From: CAVTLG01 sp963802635
GTDB taxonomy: Bacteria; Chloroflexota; Ktedonobacteria; Ktedonobacterales; Ktedonobacteraceae
NCBI GenBank assembly: GCA_963802635.1
Contig: CAWDJJ010000001.1
Coordinates: 2,108,001-2,172,000 of the forward strand
Length of the DNA stretch: 64,000 bases
Reading direction: 5' to 3'
Position numbers and translations under genes: made by a program. The first letter of the stretch is position 1; each line of letters starts with the position of its first letter. This document shows, piece by piece, positions 28,739-37,439 of this stretch. The notes beneath the pieces were generated by a model that worked only from the letters and a program-made list of their open reading frames with translations, ran no database searches and was not told the DNA's origin.

Positions 28739-29722
28739 CTACTTTTTCCCTTTGACGTTCTTGGCATCAACTCCGTACGCCTGCGCATAACGGTTCGTCT
28801 CCGCATTGGCCTGAGTCAGGAGCGCCACAAGCTTTTGCTCGTTACTGGTGATGTGCATCACATCCTGCAGCAGCGTCTGTAGCTCATCGCCAGCAACATG
28901 CTGATAGACCACGCCGTCTTCTTGCAAAAGCACAGGAATGACCGTCTGCATGGCCGCCAGGACCGCCTCTTGAGACAATGGCATCTTCGCCCGCTGCTCT
29001 GGCGGTAACGCATCATAGAGCGCCTGGGTGAGTTGCAAATTGGAGAAAATCTCGCCATCGGAGAAGACCGCGCTCACGACGCGATTTGTAACCGTACCCG
29101 TGCGTGTACTCTGCGCGCCATAACGCCTGGTTCGCAAAATGTTGTTCAGCACATAGATAAACTCGGCTTCGGTCGGATCTTTCACCGTGATCACCGACGG
29201 GAAGTAAACCTGTGGCAACACATAGTCCTGTTCACCTAAAGCATTGCGCATCTTCCCATCCTCACTCATCGTGCCGTTCTCGGATGGGGCGTTAAAGGTG
29301 AACTGTTGGTGCGAGAGATCATAGCCGGTAATAGAGAAAGCAGAGTCAACGAGCACCTTTGAACGCTCAGACCCTTGATCGCCGATAGCAAAGCCGTAGT
29401 AAATGCAGTCAGGACAGCGTTTGCAAAATTCGCTCGAATTGTATTTGCAATTCTCCACGAGACCATAACGGCGCAACTGTTCACGTCCGGTCAGACGTTC
29501 AGGCGTCGATTGCTTGCGCTTAAACAGCACGATGCGCGTTCCTGAAGTTGAGTCCTTGCGACCCAGGCTCACGCGGCTCAGGTTAAGTTCGCCGTCCGTC
29601 TGAAAGAGCGCAAACGAATTGGTCTCGCGCAACACGACGATATGAGCATACTTGCCCATGGGAAACTTGGGGATATCCTGATGAAAAGCCTCTACCGCAG
29701 CCAAACTATTCAAAAATTGCAT
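28739..29722 (-). CDS. csc2: Csc2 (Cas7-type backbone of I-D Cascade)
   Basis: 327 aa RRM-fold backbone subunit. MQFLNSLAAVEAFHQDIPKF, then YAHIVVLRETNSFALF and a CKRCPDC motif (YNSSEFCKRCPDCIYYG) fit Csc2. Several copies coat the guide and impose the 6-nt periodicity with every sixth base flipped out. GAGGAG 7 nt before the ATG at 29722 sets the start; the 64 codons upstream in frame belong to a palindromic repeat. Intact. Confidence 0.93.
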   Translation of the reverse strand: MQFLNSLAAVEAFHQDIPKFPMGKYAHIVVLRETNSFALFQTDGELNLSRVSLGRKDSTSGTRIVLFKRKQSTPERLTGREQLRRYGLVENCKYNSSEFCKRCPDCIYYGFAIGDQGSERSKVLVDSAFSITGYDLSHQQFTFNAPSENGTMSEDGKMRNALGEQDYVLPQVYFPSVITVKDPTEAEFIYVLNNILRTRRYGAQSTRTGTVTNRVVSAVFSDGEIFSNLQLTQALYDALPPEQRAKMPLSQEAVLAAMQTVIPVLLQEDGVVYQHVAGDELQTLLQDVMHITSNEQKLVALLTQANAETNRYAQAYGVDAKNVKGKK

Positions 29723-29829
29723 GTTTTTCTCCTCTTTTTGTTTTATTACAAAGTAATTAATATCAGCGTTGCGCATCACTTGCATAATGAGCTCGTGATT
29801 AGGATCTCCATCCTTCCGGGGGAAACGTT

Positions 29830-30078
29830 GGGAAACTGGGTAGGGGCATGTCCTTGCGACCGCCCCGGGGCGCATGCCTGACTGTTTATCACAAGTTTCA
29901 TCGATACGATACAAAGCCTGATGGCAGGCGGGTGAAAATTTCCCACCCTCCGGCAGGATGAGCTAAAACTAACTTTAGCTCATCCTGCCGTCCAGCCTCT
30001 CAGGGGTTCGAGCAATTGCACTAGATTTGTGATAAACAGTCAGGGCGCACGCGAGGTGACGCCCCTACCCAGTTTCCC
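29830..30078. repeat. Nested palindromic element inside the cas operon
   Basis: Outer arms GGGAAACTGGGTAGGGGC (29830-29847) and its exact complement (30061-30078). Second arms GCCTGACTGTTTATCACAA (29876-29894) and its complement with one extra base (30027-30046). Central perfect 17-bp hairpin at 29951-29967 / 29974-29990 with loop ACTAAC. It lies between cas10d and csc2, without an ORF. Looks like a MITE; in RNA it would fold into a very long hairpin that could attenuate downstream cas expression. Confidence 0.8.
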
Positions 30079-30102
30079 CCCTAAAGGACGGAGAGTCCGT
30101 GA

Positions 30103-33100
30103 TTACTGGACGTTGACAACCTCATTGTCCTGTGCATTCTGCTCTTCTTCGTGCTCCTGCACGCGCTGCTGGTTGCGCTGGTGAATATAATAGGCTTCGC
30201 AGCCGTCTTTGAAACGGTTGATCCGACTACGCAAGATGCCACGCTCTCCCTGACAGTAATCAAGGAACACCTCTTGATAAAATCCTCTGACAAATGCCTC
30301 TACCGCTGGCTCCTCCTTTTCAGTAATCTCTTTTTTGCTATAAAACACGGCCCAGCCGGATGCCTGACGGCTACGCACTCGATCCAGCCAGTTCTGGATC
30401 TCTCCACGAATTTGCCAGAGCAGGTCTTCTTCCTCAATACCCAGGGGACTATTGATGATCGCTCTGGCGACGATATCGACTGGCTTGAGAATTGAGTGGG
30501 ATTGATAACCTCCGCTATAGAACCTAGTATAACGATCAACACAGTGTCTAATTTTGCTCATATCTGCCTCCATAACGTGCTCATAAATGTGGAGATACAA
30601 TGCCACCGGACTACTATAGGCGGCATTTATACGATCCTGTTTCCGTAGATAGCTGAATAAAAAGAGTGGGTCGGTCGCCAGGTCGCGGGCAATAGCGCTC
30701 AGATGCCCCCATTCTGGCTTTCCCTTGTTGGCATAGGTATCGATATTGACGCGATAGATGCTCGTCAGCAAACGCAGTGTTGGCAAGAGCCGATTTACGC
30801 GTATACTTTTGCCTTTGAGAATATAGTCAAGGTAAGGGTGTGGAGCGTCGAAGACCACCGTTTCTGGAAAATCATGACCTGTGGCGAACAGTGGAGACGA
30901 CATCTCGATGGCGAACAGTGGGGATGACATCTCAGAGATCACCACTTTTGTACTCGTCACCAACGGCAACGCCAGCGCTAAAAAGGCAGGCATGGCCCAC
31001 GAAGCGGTATCATTATCGTCTTTCCCAGCGCGCATACCGAAGAGGAAAAAGCCGGGGAAGTTCTGTGGTTGATATTTGATATAGCTGCGCTCATGACTTT
31101 CCGCTCGCTCGTTTTGCTCATCAACCTCATCCGTATGTTCCTCGTCTTCATGCTCGGTTTCCGGCATCTCGTCATCATCATCCATGTTGACCACTTGCGG
31201 GGACTCTTGGCCTGTTCGGGCGCGGCGAATACATCCAGAGTCAGCAGATCCTCGACGGTGATGTCGCGTCCCTCAAGTTGCTTGCGCACTGTAAAGAAAT
31301 TGACATCCTGGAGTTGATCGAGGATACCGCTGACCAGTGCACCTGTCTCGTGGGTAAAGAAAAAATTTGGATAGACGGTGAGATACTTGGTCTTCTGGGC
31401 CTCAAATTTACTGCCCGTCAGACGAAACTGTCCTTTGAGCAGTATCTGACGCAGCATCAACTCCAGAGCGCAGATTGCACAGATGCCACCGGCATTCTTG
31501 CTAGCGTATAGCGATAGCTTATTCTTGTAGACCCAGGGCTGAAAGAGCACCGCGTTATCTGATTGCTCTTCGGTTGGATACGCGCTATTGCAGAGCGTAC
31601 ACAGCAGGTGACGCTTCTTACTCTTGGCATGCTCGTAGCGCTCCAACTCAGTCGTAAAATCAGGCAGTCCACCCTCAGCGCGAACTGTCAACGGTACCTC
31701 TACGATACTCTCCAGGTAACTGGTAAGATGCATGAGATAGTGTTGTGGCAATTGTGCGCGTAAAACATCGCCCGCTAACTGCACGATACGTGCCAGCGTC
31801 GTTGTAAAGACCTTCTCCAGACTGCGTTCTTCACCAGACAGAGCTAGCCCAGGATGATCCTGCAAGTAACAGGCTGCCAACCAGAACCAGCGATACTCGA
31901 CGCCGCCTTTGTTGGGAATACCCTTTGACGGTTCCCAATACGCCACCAGATCCAGTTGCTCAATGACGGTTTGCTCGACTTGCGCACGCAGCTCCTGCTG
32001 TTTCGCGTCGAGCAGACCCAGTATAGTGGTGAAGATGACGGAGAGGAAACGACTGACCATGCCAATACGGCGACCATCCAGATCGAAGGCAAAAGAAAGA
32101 TCAGCGGCAATCTCTTGCCTCACCTGCATCTGGCGCAGCTTCTGCAACGGGATTGTCGCGATATCGTTGTTGGTACACCTAATGGTAAAGCGGGCCAGTA
32201 GCTGCAGGTATTCTTCGAGCGTCAAGAATTCAAAGTAATAGCCAGGATGCTTGGCAATCCCCTGAATGCTAAATTTGAAGCCGGGTGCATCTTTCTTAAT
32301 CACGCTGGCGCAGATCTCTCGAAGCTGGCCCTCGACCGTCTCAACGAGCTGTGGGGTCGTGATGGCGATTTGCAGCGTCTTGCGCTTGATATACACCACG
32401 CCATTCGAAAAGAAAAGATAGGGCCAGATGCCATCGCGGTCATGCGTAAAGAGCTGCACAACGCCCGTATTCACGACATTGGTTAGCAAGCCGCGCACCT
32501 CGCGCAACTGATGATAGGTGAAAACGAGTTGGTCATCGCTCAAGCGTGCCAGAATAGTCGTCAACGACTTTGCCTCGTCGTACAGGAGAATAGCAGACGG
32601 CGATGAGACAAGGTAAGCAATCTTGTCAGAATAGGTGCAGAGTTCACGTAGTCGGAACACCTCTCGCTCTCGTAATCTGAATTGCCAGCCGTACGTTTGC
32701 AAGTGTGTTCCCCACTTATGCTGAGTATTGACAACCAGATACGTAATATCCTCCAGGTAGTGCTCATAATCAGGGAAAAAGTGCTTAACACCACACTTTA
32801 TCAATTGATCACTGACGAGCGCTTTAGCCTGTTAAATCTGCGCACGACTGGCGGTCGAGAACTCCTCGACACTGCTCAGACCTCGCAGGACGGCACTGTG
32901 CATCAGAATTTTATCGATATCATGCATCAGATACGACAGGATATACACACGCCGCTCACGATCCGCAAAGGAGAAGCCTAATCCTTCATCGCGCAGGATC
33001 GTCAACAAGCGTAGCGTCGGAAAGATACCATTGAGCAGGTGGCTCACCATACTCTGGTCCTCTTTCGCGGCAAACTTTTGCTGCGTTTCCTCGGAGATCG

Positions 33101-33242
33101 TTCGGTTATCGCGCTGATCACCGCCCTTAGCCGAGGTATCGGCATACTGACCAAACAGTCGAGGCAGTACATGCTCAACAAAATCGAGCATAACCTGATC
33201 ATCGGGAGGGATTTTGTCGCGTAAAAATTGGAGAAAAAACAT
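30103..33242 (-). pseudogene. cas10d: Cas10d (Csc3), with in-frame TAA and a frameshift
   Basis: Start ATG at 33242 (MFFLQFLRDK) after AGAAGG. Residues 1-136 carry the HD nuclease motif YILSYLMHDIDKIL (H107-D108). Codon 137 is TAA (32834-32832); the same frame then continues QAKALVSDQLIKCGV through the polymerase-like region and a CTLC...CAIC zinc finger. At about 31200-31215 a shift is needed (FAAPEQ to SPQVVNMDDDDEM) to reach the C-terminal part ending at 30103. Restored length is about 1045 aa, normal for Cas10d, the I-D large subunit that also supplies the HD nuclease missing from Cas3. A 27-nt tandem duplication (EMSSPLFA twice) is at 30882-30935. Disabled as read, unless the defects are assembly errors or the HD part works as a split protein. 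Confidence 0.85.
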
Positions 33243-33288
33243 TGTACACCTTCTTTCCAACAACCACATTGTGATAGTAAAGATGGGA

Positions 33289-35355
33289 TTATGCCATCAT
33301 GGCATTGTTCCCTTTGGGTTTGCGATATGCGAGCAGCGAGTCAAGCAAAAGCGCCTCCTGCCCGAAGACAATGGAGTACTCACTCCCAGCACTGTCCTGC
33401 AAGCGATAAACAGGAAAGACACCACCTAACTTGAGCTGCACTTTCAATTCCTGCGGTTTGAGATCGCTTATAATGCAGGTTAACTTTAAGCGTTTCAAAT
33501 GCCGGTCGATCTCGTTTAACCAGATGTGACGCGGTTCACGGACGAACAACCCATCCCAGACAGCAAGGCGATGGAGCGTATCTGGATACTCGGACAGGTT
33601 TATGTTTCGCCCGAGTATGAGGTTGCGACGTTCAGGCACATATTCGTAAACTTTGAGGTAGAAGCGCTTGCCACGAAAATCACGTTCCTCTAATGAGCGA
33701 CGTCGCACTTCCTGCATAAAGCTGTCTTCGTCAATAACTTCAAATTCCGTATTGGCGAGCAAGAAGAAAAGATCATAGGTGAGTAGCGCATCACCTGTCT
33801 CTGTAGTCGTCGTGTCCCAGACGCCGCAACTCAGCGGACTTTGCCCACGAAAACTCAGCAGATCGTCGAGTACTGGCCGCGACTGCTGCTTGATTGCCCA
33901 ATACTTCTTCGCAGCCTTTGCCATCACTGACTTCTCTGGCGTACCATAGATTTGCTCATATTGTTGTGTCAATGCAGCGTAAAATTCTTGATTTTGATCT
34001 TTCTTCTGTTGCGATTTCAAGACCTCCAGGACATGCGCCGCCTGCACAACACCCCAACGTTGAGTATAGCCAGCAAACTCCTGCTCCGTCGGATACGCCT
34101 CACGCACCGCCGTATTAAATGCCGAACGCTCAACCTCTGTCTGTCCCTCAAAGACCTGTGCCAGGCGTTCGCGAATAAAATGGGGTACCAAAGCATATGC
34201 GCGATACTCGGAGAAGCCTTTATGGCGTCCCAGGCGACCAAAGCGCTGCAAAAAACTCCCCGCATTAAATGCTTCAAAGATCAGGTAGTTAATATGAAAA
34301 TCGATGCCAATATCGACCGTTGAAGTCCCGACCAGGATATGTTTCATGAGCGCATCGCGCCGCTCACTCATCGGAGTCAAACCACTATTTTCGCCGACCG
34401 TAATACCCAATGGCTCAAAGTACTCCTTCAGGCGTATGAACAGGCGACGTGCGGTGGCCGGAGAATAGACGAGAATAGCGGCTTTGGCTTTGTCATCATC
34501 CTTGTGCTGCTGAAAAAACTGCAGTAGTTGCGGTAGATGTCCTTCAATCCACTGTTCGGTTGATTGCTCCTGATTGACTGCCTCCAACGAGATCGTACAC
34601 GGCTGCAAAATGCAACGATACGCGCCTCCCTCGTCTGAACGACTATAGTGTCCTTGAATCACCTTGCAGCGCAGACCGCTACGTGCAAGCATCTTTTCCA
34701 AAAGCGGCGTGGGGGTCGCCGAGAGAAAGAGATACTTACGGCGCTCGTTGGGCTTGTTCCCATAGGTCGCGTGCAGATACCCGAGCATATTTACAACTGA
34801 GATCACTTGAGGGACGGCAAACGTATGGAACTCATCGAACAGAAAATAGTCGAAGTTCGCGCCCGTTGCCACAGGGAGTTCCTTGAGCATATAATCCCAG
34901 CCATATTGATAGCTCATAATCAGGTGAACCAGATCGGGATTGGTCAACAAGATGCCGTGGTGCATCAGGAGCTTTTTGACCTCTTCCAGGCGGGATGTTT
35001 CCTCGTGATCGCGCATCAACTGTGTGATACGCTCCCCAAACATCATCGCATCGCGCGCGAAGCGTATGCCAGACGTTTCACGATACTGCTGAAGAGCAAC
35101 ATGTTGATCCCTGATCAACTCATTGGTGGGATACATTGCGATGAGGTGTTGACCCTGCTGAAACGCCAGCAGATACGCGGCCAGACTCTTCCCGTCGCCT
35201 GTCATAGCCGTGTTGATCACCACATCCACTTCGGAGTCATTCAACGCTTCTAGCGTCTCAACCTGATGCTGAAGCAACCGTGTTCCTGCCAGGTTTTTGG
35301 TAGGATAACTGTAGGCAGAATATACTGCCGGAATAGATAGATGAACCTCTCCCAT
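33289..35355 (-). CDS. cas3: Type I-D Cas3 helicase (no HD domain)
   Basis: 688 aa superfamily 2 helicase: Walker A TAMTGDGKSLAAYLL, DEFH box FDYFLFDEFHTF, motif III LSATPTP, motif VI LQRFGRLGRH. There is no N-terminal HD nuclease, which is the I-D hallmark because HD sits on Cas10d. It unwinds target DNA recruited by the effector complex. The ATG at 35355 has AAGGAGGT 8 nt upstream; an in-frame ATG at 35421 has none. First gene of the cas operon, with a strong promoter about 360 nt upstream. Confidence 0.95.
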   Translation of the reverse strand: MGEVHLSIPAVYSAYSYPTKNLAGTRLLQHQVETLEALNDSEVDVVINTAMTGDGKSLAAYLLAFQQGQHLIAMYPTNELIRDQHVALQQYRETSGIRFARDAMMFGERITQLMRDHEETSRLEEVKKLLMHHGILLTNPDLVHLIMSYQYGWDYMLKELPVATGANFDYFLFDEFHTFAVPQVISVVNMLGYLHATYGNKPNERRKYLFLSATPTPLLEKMLARSGLRCKVIQGHYSRSDEGGAYRCILQPCTISLEAVNQEQSTEQWIEGHLPQLLQFFQQHKDDDKAKAAILVYSPATARRLFIRLKEYFEPLGITVGENSGLTPMSERRDALMKHILVGTSTVDIGIDFHINYLIFEAFNAGSFLQRFGRLGRHKGFSEYRAYALVPHFIRERLAQVFEGQTEVERSAFNTAVREAYPTEQEFAGYTQRWGVVQAAHVLEVLKSQQKKDQNQEFYAALTQQYEQIYGTPEKSVMAKAAKKYWAIKQQSRPVLDDLLSFRGQSPLSCGVWDTTTTETGDALLTYDLFFLLANTEFEVIDEDSFMQEVRRRSLEERDFRGKRFYLKVYEYVPERRNLILGRNINLSEYPDTLHRLAVWDGLFVREPRHIWLNEIDRHLKRLKLTCIISDLKPQELKVQLKLGGVFPVYRLQDSAGSEYSIVFGQEALLLDSLLAYRKPKGNNAMMA

Positions 35356-35717
35356 TGCACAAACCTCCTTTTTTAAGGCTTTGGAGCACAAGTGGAATAT
35401 ACTGACTACCTGTATTTCCAAAGCCCTTCGACTATAAAACTACAAATCCTATGCATCCAATCCTGGCCTTGTGATGCACATTAAAAAAGTGATCGGAGTC
35501 GCCGCTTCCAGGAATAAAGCGTACTGATCGGAATACCATGCTTCCGACTATACACTGGAGTGCTATCATCACTCAGGCTACTAGCAATTGAATGTTTCAC
35601 TTTTACTTGCTTCGTGTACTTGTTTCTTCTCAATTTCTTTCCTCCTTGATTGAATGGACTTTAAAACGTGCTATTTTGCAGCAATATTAGTAATCGCTGC
35701 GTCGTTCCCACGAGGAA

Positions 35718-35746
35718 AGAATACCTGAGCCTAACCCATTTGTCAA
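35718..35746 (-). promoter_or_regulatory. Promoter of the cas operon
   Basis: Minus strand TTGACA (35746-35741), 17-nt spacer, TATTCT (35723-35718). Transcription would begin near 35711, leaving a leader of about 355 nt before cas3. It is divergent from the crRNA-like RNA promoter 50 bp away. Confidence 0.75.
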
Positions 35747-35749
35747 GTA

Positions 35750-35788
35750 GTTCTAATAACTGTATACATACTAACAAGTCACTTGATT
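35750..35788 (+). promoter_or_regulatory. Putative target site of the crRNA-like RNA (PAM + protospacer)
   Basis: GTT at 35750-35752 occupies the PAM place and fits the I-D consensus GTH/GTN. The adjoining CTAATAACTGTATACATA (35753-35770) equals the guide of the crRNA-like RNA except at positions 6 and 12. The site begins 3 bp from the -35 box of the cas promoter and ends 7 bp from the -35 box of the RNA's own promoter, so bound Cascade would press on both. Alternatively, the shared TGTATACA/TGTGTACA core could be a protein operator. Confidence 0.65.
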
Positions 35789-35794
35789 AAAGAC

Positions 35795-35823
35795 TTGACC
35801 AAAGCCAACAAATGTTATACAAT
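35795..35823 (+). promoter_or_regulatory. Promoter of the crRNA-like RNA
   Basis: TTGACC (35795-35800), 17-nt spacer, TACAAT (35818-35823). Expected start is near 35830, three bases before the pseudo-repeat. Confidence 0.75.
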
Positions 35824-35829
35824 CAGTAA

Positions 35830-35948
35830 GCAGTAGATTAATCGCATTCGCGATTGAAAACTAATGACTGTGTACATAGCAGCGGTCGCTACCACTTGTC
35901 CAGCCGGATTTGGACCGCCCAGCCGCCCATTATGGGCGGCCTTTTTTT
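35830..35948 (+). ncRNA. crRNA-like regulatory RNA of the type I-D locus (CreR/CreA-like)
   Basis: A transcription unit of about 119 nt with its own promoter and terminator, between cas3 and the WYL gene. Bases 35833-35860 align without gaps to the last 28 nt of the CRISPR repeat (crRNA sense) at 20 positions, including GATTGAAA. The hairpin is kept as ATCGC-ATTC-GCGAT versus ATCTC-AGTC-GAGAT, with a compensating T-A to G-C change. Taking ATTGAAAA as handle, the guide starts at 35861 and matches the cas promoter site 35753-35770 at 16 of 18 bases, with mismatches only at positions 6 and 12; pairing then stops. No second pseudo-repeat is seen; a terminator closes the RNA. Known relatives: CreA/CreR crRNA-resembling RNAs in other type I loci. 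Function here is inferred. Confidence 0.72.
35922..35948 (+). terminator. Terminator of the crRNA-like RNA
   Basis: Stem GCCGCCCAT/TATGGGCGGC-type (35922-35940) followed by CTTTTTTT. Strong intrinsic terminator on the plus strand; there is no T-run on the minus side. Confidence 0.9.
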
Positions 35949-35981
35949 ACTCCTCCGCATATAACTGTTGCATCGAAAAAG

Positions 35982-37054
35982 TCACCGCGCGCATCTTCTG
36001 CACCAGTTCCTCGGGAGCGATGCCTTCACCTGATTCCCATAACCCAGAAGCAGTTTGCTTGCCCACCAGAGCGAACGAGCGTAGCCTTCAACAATAGCCC
36101 CCTGATTTTCCTCCAGGAGTGTGACCTGCTGCTCACGTAAACGGGCGCTGAGCGTGCCATGCCGTGCCATCTCAGGCGCAACCCAATAACGGATTTTGAC
36201 ACCTGGACGTGTGCGCAAGCCCGGACGGTAGTGGTCATGGCGATCCCTATTGAGAGATCCCGGATGAATACGATCCACCCGATAATCAAGGAAACTACCA
36301 ATCTCATCCACATAGGCCGTGAAATACCAGTGCCCTTCGCGGTACTCCAATTCATACGGTTCGACATGCTGATGCAGATCGGGAGCATCATGCCAACTCT
36401 TCTGCATCGGCGTGTAGCGGAAAGAGATATATGCTCCCTCTTCCAGTGCCGCATCGAGATGCAAAATAGTTTGATCGTGATGGCTATAATCCGTCGCAGG
36501 CGAGAGCGGAAGCAAAACCGGACGTGCCGCCCTGCGACGTTTTTGCTGCACCAACAGACGACTCTTCTCAGAAAAAAGCCACTCCCAGCGCCGTAACAAC
36601 AGTTGCACGGCATCAGCATAGGGCGTTCCAGGAGTAAAACCTTCTTTTAAGGCCAGAAACGCTCGCGCCTCATGATCCTCAAGGTCAATCATAAAGACAG
36701 ACTGTGCCAGCCCAAAGGTGGCATCTGCGCGATCATAGGTGATAGCTAACTTATGGCAGATTCCGCTGAGTAGTACACCACTCTTTGATGTTTGCATCAT
36801 CAGGCTCAGGCAACTCCTCCACATCCCAACTTGTCAGCGTGGCAATATCGCGATACAGCGCTTTCTTGCGGATGATCACCATACAGCCAATGGATCTGTT
36901 GCCTGATAGATTCCTTGGTAAGACGAACAGGCCAGGAGACCTGAAAAAGGATCGCCAGCAGCATAATTCTGCTGGTCTTATCCCGACTAGGATGAACAAG
37001 AGATTGCTTCTGCCCCTGTAGTGAAGCCTCTCCTGAAGAGAAATCTTCCTCCAT
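35982..37054 (-). pseudogene. WYL-domain transcriptional regulator, two frameshifts
   Basis: The ATG at 37054 (MEEDFSSGEASLQ) follows GGGAGG. The N-terminal winged HTH (SRIMLLAILFQV..., IHWLYGDHPQ) runs to about 36860; one shift leads to KALYRDIATLTSWDVEELPE, and a second near 36795 leads into the main WYL part (LAITYDRADATFGLAQ..., AYISFRYTPMQKSWHD, HVEPYELEYREGHWYFTAYV, FLDYRVDRI) ending at 35982. WYL proteins bind nucleic-acid ligands and often control CRISPR loci; one is a negative regulator of a I-D locus in Synechocystis. Position upstream of the cas operon suggests the same job. Broken as read. Confidence 0.75.
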
Positions 37055-37196
37055 AATACCCCCTCCCTCAGAAAATGCAGTGATTGAATATGTCGCCTCA
37101 AGAGGATAGAACCGTAAGTAAGACATATTGATTACTGATAGCTGAAGCATAGCATAAAGCATGGGACAAGATCTGTCCCTGGCAGACAAATTTCTA

Positions 37197-37239
37197 TATA
37201 CCCATATGTATTCAGAAAATTAGATGGCCTATGGGTATA
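37197..37239. repeat. Short palindrome with TATACCCATA ends
   Basis: TATACCCATA (37197-37206) and TATGGGTATA (37230-37239) are perfect inverted repeats around tgtattcagaaa...; the ends and the ATTCAG core recur at the MITE-like elements near 10.1 kb and 42.5 kb. The rest of the gap 37055-37439 holds only AT-rich promoter-like sequence upstream of the next gene. Confidence 0.6.
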
Positions 37240-37439
37240 AGGCCGTGTTATGGTCGGCTTTTACCCTTTGTGTTCTGTAAACCATCCCACATTGCTCAAG
37301 AGCAGAATATAGAGAATAGTCATACAAAATATCAGTAATTAAAAATTTATAGTATAATAGTCAGTAATTGTGCCCTACCTTACAACACCCCTATCCCCTC
37401 CATTTTTTATTATTTATAGAACGTGAAAGGATTTTCTTT

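Noticed and set aside
35830..35948. Toxin gene as in a CreTA module
   Set aside because: No small ORF with start and ribosome site between the target site and the RNA; the target lies at the cas promoter, so an autorepressor fits better.
36159..36596. 145-aa plus-strand ORF
   Set aside because: Antisense to the WYL domain coding region.
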